DNA of 64,000 nt from Anthonomus grandis grandis (taxonomy: Eukaryota > Arthropoda > Insecta > Coleoptera > Curculionidae): positions 2,418,001 through 2,482,000 of the forward strand of contig NC_065558.1 of the NCBI RefSeq assembly GCF_022605725.1, written 5' to 3'. Below are positions 12,201-23,959 of the stretch, piece after piece. A model generated the notes under the pieces. It saw nothing but the letters and a program-made list of their open reading frames with translations. It had not been told where the DNA came from and did no database searches. Made by a program: the position numbers and the translations under genes. How positions within the stretch are numbered: position 1 is the stretch's first letter; each line of letters begins with the position of its first letter.

Positions 12201-15040
12201 AGAATTATTCCAGGCAGCTAAAGTCATTTACGAATAAAGTCTTCAACTGCCTGGAAGAAATTTAAGTTTTGCAGTACTTTTCTGGTTAAGGTTAAGGTCA
12301 AATTGTTTTGACTTTTCTTGGATTTTTTTAGATTGTTCCAGAATCAACATTCAACTTCCTGAAAGAAGGACGAAATTAAAAGAAGAATTATTTCAGGCAG
12401 TTGAAGTAATTTACAAATAAAGTCATCAACTGCCTGGAAGAAATAAGAAATTTAGGTTTTGCTGTATTTTTCTGGACAAGGTTAAGGTCAAATTGTTTTG
12501 ACTTTTCTTGGATTTTTCTTACATTATTCCAGACTCACCATTCAACTTCCTGAAAGAAGGACGAAATTAAGATAAGAATTATTACAGGCAGTTGAAGTAA
12601 TTTACGAATAAAGTCTTCAACTGCCTGGAAGAAATTTAGGTTTTGCAGTACTTTTCTGGTTAAGGTTAAGGTCAAATTGTTTTGACTTTTCTTGGATATT
12701 TCTTACATTGTTCCAGACTCACCATTCAACTTCCTGAAAGAAGGACGAAATTAAAAGAAGAATTATTCCAGGCAGCTGAAGTCATTTACGAATAAAGTCA
12801 TCAACTGCCTGGAAGAAATAAGAAATTTAGGTTTTGCAGTATTTTTCTGGACAAGGTTAATGTCAAATTGTTTTGACTTTTTCTTGGATTTTTTTAGATT
12901 GTTCCAGAATCAACATTCAACTTCCTGAAAGAAGGACGAAATTAAAAGAAGAATTATTCCAGGCAGCTGAAGTAATTTACAAATAAAGTCATCAACTGCC
13001 TGGAAGAAATAAGAAATTTAGGTTTTGCAGTATTTTTCTGGACAAGGTTAATGTCAAATTGTTTTGATTTTTTCTTGGATTTTTTTAGATTGTTCCAGAA
13101 TCAACATTCAACTTCCTGAAAGAAGGACGAAATTAAAAGAAGAATGATTCGAGTCAGCTGAAGTCATTTACAAAGAAAGTCATCAACTGCCTGGAAGAAA
13201 TAAGAAATTTAGGTTTTGCAGTACTTTTCTGGTTAAGGTTAAGGTCAAATTGTTTTGACTTTTCTTGGATATTTCTTACATTGTTCCAGACTCAACATTC
13301 AACTTCCTGAAAGAAGGACGAAATTAAAATAAGAATTATTCCAGGCAGTTGAAGTTATTTATGAATAAAGTCATCAACTGCCTGGAAGAAATAAGAAATT
13401 TAGGTTTTGCGGTATTTTTCTGGACAAGGTTAATGTCAAATTGTTTTGACTTTTTCTTGGATTTTTTTAGATTGTTCCAGAATCAACATTCAACTTCCTG
13501 AAAGAAGGACGAAATTAAAAGAAGAATGATTCGAGTCAGCTGAAGTCATTTACAAAGAGAGTCATCAACTGCCTGGAAGAAATAAGAAATTTAGGTTTTG
13601 CAGTACTTTTCTGGTTAAGGTTAAGGTCAAATTGTTTTGACTTTTCTTGGATATTTCTTACATTGTTCCAGACTCAACATTCAACTTCCTGAAAGAAGGA
13701 CGAAATTAAAAGAAGAATTATTCCAGGCAGTTGAAGTAATTTACAAATAAAGTCATCAACTGCCTGGAAGAAATAAGAAATTTAGGTTTTGCAGTACTTT
13801 TCTGGTTAAGGTTAAGGTCAAATTGTTTTGACTTTTCTTGGATATTTCTTAAATTGTTCCAGACTCAACATTCAACTTCCTGAAAGAAGGACGAAATTAA
13901 AAGAAGAATTATTTCAGGCAGCTGAAGTCATTTACGAATAAAGTCATCAACTGCCTGGAAGAAATAAGAAATTTAGGTTTTGCAGTATTTTTCTGGACAA
14001 GGTTAATGTCAAATTGTTTTGACTTTTTCTTGGATTTTTTTAGATTGTTCCAGACTCAACATTCAACTTCCTGAAAGAAGGACGAAATTAAGAGAAGAAT
14101 TATTCCAGGCAGTTGAAGTAATTTACAAATAAAGTCATCAACTGCCTGGAAGAAATAACAAATTTAGGTTTTGCTGTATTTTTCTGGACAAGGTTAATGT
14201 CAAATTGTTTTGACTTTTTCTTGGATTTTTTTAGATTGTTCCAGACTTAACATTCAACTTTCTGAAGGAAGGACGAAATTAAAAGAAGAATTATTCCAGA
14301 CAGTTGAAGTAATTTACAAATAAAGTCTTCAACTGCCTGGAAAAAATAAGAAATTTAGGTTTTGCAGTATTTTTCTGGACAAGGTTAAGGTTAAATTGTT
14401 TTGACTTTTTCTTAATTTTTTTAGATTGTTCCAGAATCAATAATCAACTTCCTGAAAGAAGGACGAAATTAAAAGAAGAATTATTCCAGGCAGTTGAAGT
14501 AATTTACGAATAAAGTCTTCAACTGCCTGGAAGAAATTTAAGTTTTGCAGTACTTTTCTGGTTAAGGTTAAGGTCAAATTGTTTTGACTTTTTCTTGGAT
14601 TTTTTAGATTGTTCCAGAATCAACATTCAACTTCCTGAAAGAAGGACGAAATTAAAAGAAGAATTATTCCAGGCAGCTGAAGTCATTTACGAATAAAGTC
14701 ATCAACTGCCTGGAAGAAATAAGAAATTTAGGTTTTGCAGTATTTTTCTGGTTAAGGTTAAGATAAAACTTTGCTTGGATTTCCTTAGATAATTCTAGAA
14801 TTAACATTTAACTGCCTGGAAGAAATTAAAAAAATACTTATTCCAGGCAGTTGAAGTCATTTACAAATAAAGTCTTCAACTACCTGGAATAAATAACATA
14901 TTTAGGTTTGGCAGTATTTTTCTAGATTAAGTTTAAACTGTTTTCACTTTTCTTGAATAACTCCAGAATCAGCATTTAGCTGCTTGGAATAAAGACGAAG
15001 GTAAAAAAAGGATTATTTCAGGCAGTTGAACTTATTTACA
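9266..15040. repeat. Satellite array, about 30 units of 191 bp
   Basis: A tandem repeat of about 30 head-to-tail units. Using AACTTCCTGAAAGAAGGACG as a phase marker, copies start at 9451, 9642, 9833, 10024, 10204, 10395, 10586, 10777, 10961, 11145, 11336, 11528, 11711, 11903, 12170, 12353, 12544, 12728, 12919, 13110, 13301, 13492, 13683, 13874, 14065, 14256, 14446, 14629 and about 14810 and 14978. The usual step is 191, with 180-184 variants and one 267-base composite unit. Each unit holds an inverted repeat (TTCCAGGCAGTTGAAG ... CTTCAACTGCCTGGAA, loop about 17) and GTCAAATTGTTTTGAC. Inner units are nearly identical and the edge units are diverged, as expected from unequal exchange. It is non-coding and sits in the adenylate kinase intron. 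Confidence 0.97.
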
Positions 15041-15295
15041 AACAAAATTAAGAATATGAAGAAGAAAAAGAATTTAAATGTATATATAAATATTCTTTTA
15101 ATATAGAATATAAATATTCTTTTTGACAAAGCATAATAAATAATAGCTACAGTTGAGTTAAAACAATTTCTAAAAAGCCAGCAAACTAAACATAATAACT
15201 AATCTTATTCAAACTCTCATAAAAATTATTAAAAGACAATAAAAGATATACTAGACAAACATAAGCCAAAAATAAGGTAAAACATATAAATATAA
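15041..15295. other. AT-rich spacer between satellite and LINE scrap
   Basis: Contains a short AT repeat (TATAAATATTCTTTTAATAT then a near copy) and nothing coding. Confidence 0.5.
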
Positions 15296-15485
15296 ACTTG
15301 TCACGTCTCATAATGTGAATTGAGCTCTCGGAGTCGGTTTTTAAATGTAAGGGAAGATTTCCAAAATGCTCATGGAAATCAGGGTTAATATTTTCTGAGC
15401 CTTAATAAAGTTCAGTTTGCAGGATTCTCTCTGACCTAGATTAACCCTAAATCGAATCGCCTTTTTCTCTAGAATAAAAAGCGAA
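15296..15485 (-). pseudogene. LINE ORF2 C-terminal scrap
   Basis: Minus-strand translation gives EKKAIRFRVNLGQRESCK, then KILTLISMSILEIFPYI. This corresponds to the QKKAIR...R.SC...F..L.ILT..S.YI.E block near the C-terminus of many insect non-LTR polymerases. It has internal stops. It lies just downstream, in gene direction, of the kinase exon at 15812. Confidence 0.5.
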
Positions 15486-15811
15486 TTTAAAGGTCCTTGA
15501 TTTGCTCTTATTAATTGCCTGGAGGAAACAATTTATGCCTTTCATGAAATCACAAGGGTCTTCTGCGACCTTTTAGAATAAACGAGAAGATTTTTATAAA
15601 ATTAATGGAACCTCCAAGACATTTTCAAAAAAACTCATATGGATCGAGTACGACATCTTGAAACAAATAAGGTGATCCCACAAAAGCCTCTTGGGCAAGT
15701 TAAAATTCCTTTTATCTAGATATTAGCGGGACACTTCAAAAAACCGCCAACATTTCTGTCTCTTACAATAAATCAATCAAATCAAGATTTTTTTTTATAA
15801 ATGTAACTTAC

Positions 15812-15979
15812 CAAGTACAAAAATAACAGGTGCCTTCGGTGCTTCAAACTGTACATGTGCATCATTATGCATCGGGAACTTTCCAGCAGAGGGTGTGACC
15901 GCATTTCGGTTGAACCGTGGCGAGTTTTGAGTCCAACTTTCTACGCCTTCTTCGAATGCTTGGGAACCATCACTTTGTT
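15812..15979 (-). CDS. Adenylate kinase family, exon before the P-loop
   Basis: A 168-base exon (acceptor TTTGTTTCAG, donor GTAAGTTACA). It encodes a hydrophilic stretch with SQAFEEGVESWTQNSPRFN, then AGKFPMHNDAHVQFEAPKAP and the beta strand PVIFVLG. That strand runs directly into the Walker A loop encoded at 4865-4975; phases agree (one base of the Gly codon here, two there). The leading 45 residues form a linker before the kinase domain, which fits a multi-domain or N-terminally extended adenylate kinase rather than the short cytosolic form. Earlier exons are not recognised in the window, so the gene is partial at both ends. Confidence 0.85.
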
Positions 15980-16079
15980 CTGAAACAAAGAACACTCTAA
16001 ATTTCTAGTAATTGAGTCTTGAACTTAAAAGAAATCATTTATATCTCTAGTGTGTTCTAGATTAATCACTCTCTTAACA

Positions 16080-18760
16080 ACTTTCTGTCTCGCTCCTGTA
16101 TACTAGTGTATACACTTCAATAGCCATCTTGTATTGTTACGTCAACTTATCGGCTTTTGACCAATAATTTTATTATTGTTTATAATTTTATAATAATATA
16201 TTATTATAGTTGATGTGTAAATTTGAAAATTGCAGTTTGTGAAAGAAAATGTCTCACCCCGGCATATCACTTTGAACTGTTAAATTACCTTATGGATGGA
16301 GCTTAATATCTGACAGCACTGTGTCTTTGAAGGTTATATGAAATAAGCTTTTTTGTCTATTAATATAATGTGTGATAATTTATAGTATTTTTTAAAAATT
16401 ATGACATTTATTTATTAACTGTAACTGTTTGCCTACCTATGTATATCAATCACTTTGGCGGCCATCTTGCATTCTTACGTCAGCTGTTGGAAACAATTAC
16501 GTGACGCATGAAATTTATAATATAAATTAATAATACATAATTAATGTCCTACATAAAACGGTAAATAAAGGCATTTTCTAGGGCCTTGGATCAAAGCAAG
16601 GATAATCCTCTAAAATGTAAACAATAAAACTTTTATTATCGAAATCAACACGAAAGTTCTATTCCGCGAAGTGGGGATATAACCATATATAAGGCAATAA
16701 GAGACACGCGTTTTATTCAAAAGCATTAAATTTTTGTTGTTGACATTTATTCAATAACTTTTTGCCTTCTCCCTGTATGTCACTTTTGGCGGCCATCTTG
16801 AACTGTCAGGTCTAGGTGGGCGGACCTTAATTTTGACAACACTTTATATTGATGGTTACGGGGGTGTTTTGTCAAGTAATCAAAGATAGAATTGTTATTA
16901 ATGTTGACTAAACTTTGTTAGTAATTTCAGAGAAGTGACTTTGATATGATATTCTTTATGTTAACTTATTATGATGAAAGATGAATATTTTATAAGTAGT
17001 TTTGTATGCATTTTCTAGTATTTTAGGGAAAAAGAAACTAAAAAAATTTATAAGGTTTATTTTCCAAAGGTTTTTACATTCGGAATTCTTAAAGATCCAA
17101 TAGGTCTAAAATAAAATAAATTAAATTTAAAAGTGTTTATAGCATTTTTTGATGAATATGTGTTTAACAAGTCCTTGCCTTTCCCCAGTAAGTCATTTTC
17201 GGCAGCCATATTGGATTGTCACGTCAACTTGTGTGGGCGGAGTTTGGTTTTAACAGCGCTGTCACGTGATAACTCTTTTATAAACAAACGACTAATAACG
17301 TGACGTATGGCAAAGCGTTGACAGATATATTTAATAGCACAAAATTATTTCATGTAGGCCACAGAATATTTAGCTTAACTTTATCAACTTAGTTATATGA
17401 TAAAATCATTTTAAAAAAATCGGTTGTTACTGGAAATGATCAGTTTGTAATACCCACGGAATGCTTTATTATTAAATTTGATATTTTCTTCTAGAAGATA
17501 TTTATTTAGATACAAATGAAAACCTTCTTTCAGCAGTAATTTTCTGTGAAAACAATCGACTGTGTCGATCATCATGTGTTGCTGCAAAAGCTTTTAGGTT
17601 TATAGGTTTAGACGTGTAACTTTTAATTGGTTCAAGTCTTAATTATGTGATGGTAGGCAGTCAGTATCCTATATGGAGGAAAAATCTCCGTGTCATTGCA
17701 GAACAGTTGTGGAGTGCCTCCTGTGTTTGATCTATATTAACGATCTTGTCTCACTGCAGATCGGAAAAGGTATTAGGCTTTTTGCTGATGATATTTCGAT
17801 TATTTGGGATGAAGATATTGTTGGGGTACTTGAAAAAATTATTAATTGTGACTTACTTTCGATACTGACTAACTTGTCAGTGTCCAAATTAGTGTAATAG
17901 TAATAAACTAACCTTTAACATACCAAAAACTAATGTGTTAAGCTTTAAGTGTTCTCTAGCTGACATTTTTTTGTGCTAAATTCCTGGGACAATTGATGAT
18001 AATTTAAGATTTGAAACACATCAATGCTTTTTCAGTATAGCGGACTTGAGAGCTTTCCAATAACTTACAGATACTTGTACTGAGATCTGTTTACTTCTTC
18101 TAGTAGAGTCTCATATTACTTATGGAATAGCATTCTGAGGTTCAATATTTATTTTACACAGACAGATTCTAATGTTTATGTTTAAAATGTCTTTTAGGAA
18201 GTCTTTTATCTCAATTAATTCAAATATCAAGCCAATTTTTATCTCACAAGACATCGTAACATGCTCTATTTGCTTGAAAGTGTTTGCTTAATTTATAAGA
18301 AGTATTCAGTTCTAGTATTACGTATAAGAGTAAAAGTAGGTATTACTTTTGAGGAAAGCTTATTATGACGCTGCTGAATTCATTATTGATACAGTATACG
18401 GATTATAGTTCGTTTTTTTCCTTTTAAGTTATTGCAGACCAGCCGCTTAATATATCTCCCTGATATAAATTTAATTTGTTTTATATATTTATTCTATATA
18501 TTTCTATTAATTACCAGTTCAGGAATCTGAATTTGAAATTTTTGATTTTGTGCGATTTATATTGTTTGATATTACATTTATATTGTATATTTTATTTGGT
18601 ATCTATGTAAATGAGATTTTCTATCTTTGTATAATAAAGCATTTTTTTAATTTGATTGATATTCAACGACTCTTTGCCGGTATGTAATTGTCGGCGGCCA
18701 TCTTGCCCTGCCACGTCACCATATGTGGGCGGAGCCTACTTTTGACAGCCCTGTCACGTG
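16080..18760. repeat. Loose tandem array with a conserved GGCGGCCATCTTG block
   Basis: Five copies of a block of roughly 75 bases: TTGCCT, CC-GTA-GTCA, GGCGGCCATCTTG, TGTCACGTCA-CTTG, GTGGGCGGAG. The CCATCTTG core lies at 16123-16131, 16457-16469, 16788-16800, 17205-17214 (changed to CCATATTGG) and 18693-18705. Spacings are about 330-415 bases apart from the last, which contains a LINE insertion. CACGTG or ACGTGACG motifs follow most copies. A longer match joins 16614-16690 and 18940-19020 (AAAACTTTTATTAT then CACGAA). No protein coding is seen. Confidence 0.75.
17530..18660 (+). pseudogene. LINE reverse transcriptase remnant inside the array
   Basis: Plus strand reads TIDCVDHHVLLQKL (motif A region), then LIYINDLVSLQ and IRLFADDISIIWDE (active site, FADD), followed by broken thumb-like sequence. 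The 3' end is AATAAAGCATTTTTTTAATT plus TTGATTGAT, a simple-sequence tail. It separates copies four and five of the surrounding tandem array, so it inserted after the array formed. Confidence 0.7.
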
Positions 18761-19830
18761 ACCTTTATTTAATCATCAAAGAAAGCAATCACGTGATGTG
18801 TGGGTTAACTTTTTTATCATGCTCCGCGCATGCCCCTAATTTGTCTGTTACAGGGGTAATTCCATAAGAAATTGAAGATTAAAGAGTTAAAAGGAAACAT
18901 TGCTTATGCTCTTTGATAAAAACAGGGATGATGTCATCCTTTGAAATGTGAAAATAAAACTTTTATTATCTAAATCGACACGAACGTTACTGTTCTGTGA
19001 AATAAGGGTATCTCGAATCATAAAAGTTAACATAAAAGACGTTTTGAAATATAACTTTATTGAGTAATAAGGGTAAGAGGAGGGAAATACGGCATACAAT
19101 TTTAATTGCTGTCCTATTCAGATTATTTTCTTATTTTTAATGATTCTGTTATAATTAAAAATAAATAAAAAATAATACTTAAAATATTTCATAGAATAAA
19201 GTCATGAGGGTATAATAACTGTTTCAAGGAAAACGTTTTGTTATAAGACCAGACCAAAATGACTAAGCAAAACACATTGCTGGTTCATAATAGTGTCTGA
19301 GGGCTGCGTCGTAAATTAATTGATTTTGAGCTACAATACGTCTTTAGCGATTTTAATATTTATGAACAAAAATGAGAAATATATTAGTTTAAAAGAGAAT
19401 TGAAACGAGGTCACTTGGAAATTCCCTTGTACTCATCCATTAACGATAGATTAGGAAGCTTAAACGTTTATTTTTCAGGAACTCATAAATAATTCGGGAA
19501 AAAAGGTTTTTTTTTACTTATAACTGCGTAATTAATATTTCGTTAAATTATATGTCAATAAATTGAATTTTAGTAAAGAGGAGAGGAGAATAGTGCGCCA
19601 ACAACATACCAATATACTCTACACATATTCTCTCATTATAAAAGGTGAACAACACAGTCGAAGTTTGACGTTTGAAGTTTAACGTCAAGTGAACCGCGAT
19701 TAAAATGTTATTAAAAATAGCTTTAAGTTTTCAAATAGGCTGTGATATGCTATCTAGGAACATTGGGTTTTTTGCACGTATCTATATCTACCTTCTTTAT
19801 GCTTTTTCTTATTTTAAAAGAGTCTTTTTT
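18761..19830. other. Non-coding stretch
   Basis: Includes the distal match to the preceding array (18940-19050), AT-rich DNA and, at 19620-19700, an ACACAGTCGAAGTTTGACG region without an identifiable gene. Nothing else is supported. Confidence 0.4.
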
Positions 19831-19836
19831 TGACAT

Positions 19837-20208
19837 TTAAATGTGTATACGAACATCAAAAGTTGGAGGTAAATCTGAATTTAGGTGATGCAGATACCTC
19901 CCTTCTAGAGAGACATCACACTCTTTATGATACAATAATCTCAGAAATCTCCTTTGAACACTTTCCAGTGCATTAAAGTGAACCTGATAGATAGGATACC
20001 AAATTAAACAACAATACTCAAGCTTTGGACGAATTAAATAATAATGCAGTGCCTTTAGAGATAAAACACTAATAAACAGCTTAGAGTTGCATATTATAAC
20101 TACTAGCAGATGACACGATGGACTGAATAGACCACACAAACTTTGAAATACCACTTGTTTACAATCGAAAGTATGACTCAATAAATCAAGACCAATATAA
20201 TAAAACAT
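19837..20208 (-). pseudogene. LINE ORF2 C-terminal fragment
   Basis: A minus-strand open frame of 123 codons contains LIRPKLEYCCLIWYPIYQ and LESVQRRFLRLLYHKE, the classic (V/L)RP.LEY.S.VW.P......LE.VQRRF.R block of Jockey-type polymerases. Upstream parts are missing, so it is a truncated copy. Confidence 0.7.
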
Positions 20209-20294
20209 AAAAATTTATTCTGGATTTATTGCAACTAATGTCTAATTTGTTGTCCATTTGATTCAATGCGCCCTTTACAATAAATATTTTGAAT

Positions 20295-21350
20295 ACAGGG
20301 TGTCTGAAGTAGAAACTATAGCGCCAACTTTAATTTTTTATGTAATTAATCAGATAATAAGTAAATAGACCTTATTATTTAATTGATAACAGTTTGTCAT
20401 GCATTTGTGAGTATAGTTGTCACTTCGCGCATCATTTCTGTTCATCTAAGAAAGAACGAATTGAAATACTCCTGATGATTGGTTTTGAAGACCGGATGCG
20501 TAAACAACAAGAAGTCTGTAATCTATTTAATGCAGCTCATGTTAATCGTCCTGCAAAAACTAAATCCACCTGCAAAACTGATTCAAAATTTAGGAAACAC
20601 GGCCATGTAAGAAATTTATCTGAAGGAAAACCTCCAAAAGTATCTGAAGATGGTACGCTGAATGTTCTATTAGAAATGGAGAGTAATCCCCATATTGCGA
20701 TTAGTACAATTTACAGGAATTGGAATTTATCAGTAGGGTCAGTGGCAAAAATACTTAGTGTAAATAAATATCATCCTCATAAAGTACAACTGATACATGA
20801 ATTGTTAGAAGACGATTTTGACCAGCGAGTGCAGTGTTGTTTATTGAGGCTAACAATGACTTGAATGGAAATTTCATTCGAAATATTATTTTTTCTAATG
20901 AGGACACCTTTACGTTAAATGGACACATTAACAGACATTATTGACGGAACTAAAAATCCTCATTGGACTCAAGAATACCGCATACAGCGCCCTCAAAAAA
21001 TTAATGTGTGGGCAGGTATCGTGAAAAATCGAATCCAAACGCTACATGAACTTTCTACAGTTTGAGCTTATCCCTGCTTTAGTTGTTTTATTCCCTGACC
21101 CACAATAGAGGCTGACGGAACAGGGCTTCAACATGACGGGACCTTTTTACTTTGCCATCGCTGCAAACGGATGGATTGGACGAAGAGGGCCGATTGAGAG
21201 GCCATCAAGATCACTGGATATAACCCCATTAGATATTTTCTTATGGCGCTATTTGAAGTCCAAATTTTATAGAATGTTGATGATTAGAAAAAAAGAACAA
21301 CAAGAAATTAGTTCATAGTTCATGTTTTATGCCATACATTGGAATGAGCA
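20295..21350 (+). pseudogene. Tc1/mariner-like element, degenerate transposase
   Basis: The left end is TACAGGGTGTCTGAAG, the form seen at several element ends in this window. A frame from about 20394 encodes an N-terminal helix-turn-helix region (RKQQEVCNLFNAAHVNRP, ISTIYRNWNLSVGSVAKIL). After a frame change comes IRNIIFSNEDTFTLNGHI (first catalytic Asp block, SDES changed to SNED). Later comes ERPSRSLDITPLDIFLWRYL, matching the (A)RSPDL.PLDFFLWG block with the last catalytic Asp. Several frameshifts and the changed first Asp make it inactive. No right terminal repeat was found. Confidence 0.65.
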
Positions 21351-21415
21351 GAACAGTTGTTGTTGAAAATGTTTTTTGGCTTTTTTCAAGCATTTTATGC
21401 TTTATAACATATACC

Positions 21416-21813
21416 ATGTTTACACTAAACCATTAATGCGCATTAGCGAAATGCGAATTAAGATAAAACGCATGTGTAGACAGCCGTAAACCGTTTTACC
21501 AATTCTAGTTCGCATTAATTTTCAGTTGTTGCCAACTAACAAAAATTTGAAAACCTGAATAGGGAGAAAAAAAAAATCACTTTGTTGTGGTGTCGTGTTT
21601 TTGCAAAATTTAAAGAATTATATTTTTTTGTTAAATATATTTTTACTCAATCTTCCCAACCTTAGTTATTTATCAACAAATTAATTAGGTTGGCATTAAA
21701 GAACAGCTTGTTAACGTCAACGTTAAAACCTCTTCTTAAAACCGTTGTGTAAACACGTGCCAACGCGCTTTTGGTCTAATTCGCATTAATGTCACGTGTA
21801 AACTTAGTAAATG
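21416..21813. mobile_element. MITE with imperfect inverted ends
   Basis: Left end GTTTACACTAAACCATTAAT and right end ATTAATGTCACGTGTAAAC are imperfect inverted repeats sharing GTTTACAC and CATTAATGCGNATTA. The interior has AACGTCAACGTTAAAACC and no coding potential. About 400 bases long, consistent with a non-autonomous DNA transposon. Confidence 0.5.
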
Positions 21814-21989
21814 AAAAAGTCTTTTATCCTGAAAATAAAAAACATACCAAGATTAATTGTTGCTTATTAAATATCTACTTCTACTTCGATAATTTTATTT
21901 ACATATATCAATTTTTAATTTTCTTATTAGGTTTACTCTATTTTAATAATTGTCTTAGGGCTGAAAATTATAAAAATATATTAGGATGA

Positions 21990-23265
21990 TTATTTACCAT
22001 GTTTAGTTACCAAGCAAAAGCCAAAAAATGCTAATGAATTTGTAAAGAATTTAATTGATTGCATAAAAAAAAAGGTAAACCGGAGTACAGGCCTGAGGCC
22101 TTAGATCAACACAGTTCACATTAATAACAGTGCATTATTAATATTATTATATAATTATTACAATTACATTTAATTGTATTTTGATCTCTTGGAATAACGG
22201 ATCATCTGTTTTTAATCAAACGAATGTAATTTTTATGTTCAAGCAATGAGACCATTGGTGTTGTATAGTGTTTATATTTAATGATAAAAACACTGATGGT
22301 TGAAGTTGGGGGGAAAATGTGACTTAAATTCAATAAAGGATATTGCTAAGATAATTGTCCCAAAAATTGTTGTACATGAGAATCTGAAATAATATGTTAC
22401 TCAAGTGATTTGTACTTGTAATTGGAATCATTACGACATTAATTTTTTAATGGTAATATTTTTTTAGATATCTGCAAGCGAATCGTGTGAGCGGGTACCG
22501 TTTATTTAGCTAAAGTATCAGAACTTTTTAAATGACAAATGTAAGTACTGAAAATGGGTAACTCTCATTTGCCTTCATTATGGCTCTATCTTACTATGAC
22601 TTACTATGCAAGTATCTAATTCACTGTTTTTACTATTTATTTGTAAACTGTATGTTCTGATTTAATTAATTACCAATATTGATACGTTTTTCTTTTTCAT
22701 AAATAGAGATACTTGTGAAAGCCAGCTCTAAGACCAATAAAACATATAAAATAATAAAAAAAAGTGACCGAACATTCTTTATTTTTAGTTTTCTTCTATT
22801 TAAATATTTATTGCTTCTGACTTGTGTAATGTACGTAAAGCTTATTAAGCGACTTATCAATTAATAGTTCAAATATCTGAAAAATATTTATTTTAATAAT
22901 TTGCAAATTTAATATACCATGTCTTTATACTTTTTACAGACTTTTGTTTTTGGCTATAAATTTATATAGCTTTTATAGGTTTTCAAATTCAATATTTATT
23001 TAAAGTTGTATTTGTTTTGTTATTCTCCTCAATTCAGTGACACTTTTGGGCAGAAATAATAAAACATAGTGTTTGTTACACAGTGGTTTGTTTCTCAATG
23101 CCTTTATGTACAAATGTTTTCAATTTAAACTAAATAATATTTAATTATTTTTTGGCTCTGCAATGAATCTTATTGCGAATTTATCTTTAGGAAAAAAATA
23201 AGAAATTGAGTCTCCATAAAATTTAAAAAAAAATAAGAAGGAAATCAATGGTTTAAATTGGCCAA
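21990..23265. other. AT-rich intergenic DNA
   Basis: No gene or repeat recognised; short open frames here have no family resemblance and AT-driven composition. Confidence 0.4.
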
Positions 23266-23271
23266 TACATT

Positions 23272-23568
23272 TAGGGTGTCAACATGACAACTTTCAATTC
23301 CATTAAATATTTTAGTTGAAAAAATGCAGCTTGGCATAACTTGTAGAGAGGTTGGTGGAACTATAGAATCACCATATATATTACAACCCCCTCTGTCAAC
23401 CCTTCAAGTAAAGGTCTCATTAAGTAGTAAATTAAACTACTTAAAAAGACCCTTAATTTAAGTTTAATGACAAAAACTCCTTGATAAAGATAATGGTAAT
23501 TCTAGTTGTTCTAACTCGTTTATTTTGTGAGATATTCACATTGACACTTTTCAAGTTGACACCCTGTA
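23272..23568. mobile_element. MITE ending in AGGGTGTCAAC
   Basis: Left end AGGGTGTCAACATGACAA and right end TTCAAGTTGACACCCTGTAT are inverted copies. The element is about 300 bases, with no coding sequence. CAGGGTG ends recur across the window, suggesting a family of related mariner-type ends. Confidence 0.6.
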
Positions 23569-23959
23569 TATATTAGGCATACGAATTAAATATATTTCCA
23601 ATATATGCAACAGATATGCCTATCATATATTACAGAAAATAAAGAGATATTCTGGGCATATGCATTGCATGTGCTGTCTGGGATGATACCTTCCCTCACC
23701 GATGCACTCAAAAAACACTTCAATACCTCGATTAATCCAGATTTATTTTATATGCTTATAGTTTATAAGTTAACGGGGTGATATCCAGCAATTTATATTT
23801 TTTATGTCACAGGTTATTTCCCAATAACCTCAAAGGCTAATCCCGAAGGTGTTAAAGAAATACAAATTTAAAGATGCATTTACCTGTATCCAGACAGATT
23901 CCCATATTCCACTAAATAACACTTAAGTATAGTTGAGCAGTGATCTCAGATCGCAAGGA

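Larger units (their letters stand above)
4976..15811 (-). other. Long intron of the adenylate kinase gene
   Basis: Everything between the two kinase exons: 5000-5880 has no recognisable gene; 5880-7200 is AT-rich with a direct repeat (ATTTATATAATCGATTAATG near 6330, AATTTATGTAATCGATTTAT near 6950); then LINE scraps, a 191-bp satellite array and another LINE scrap listed separately. No intermediate exon was found by eye, but a small one cannot be excluded. Confidence 0.7.

Noticed and set aside
9266..15040. CRISPR-like appearance of regularly spaced hairpin repeats
   Set aside because: Units are identical along their whole length, with no unique spacers, and the context is an insect intron.
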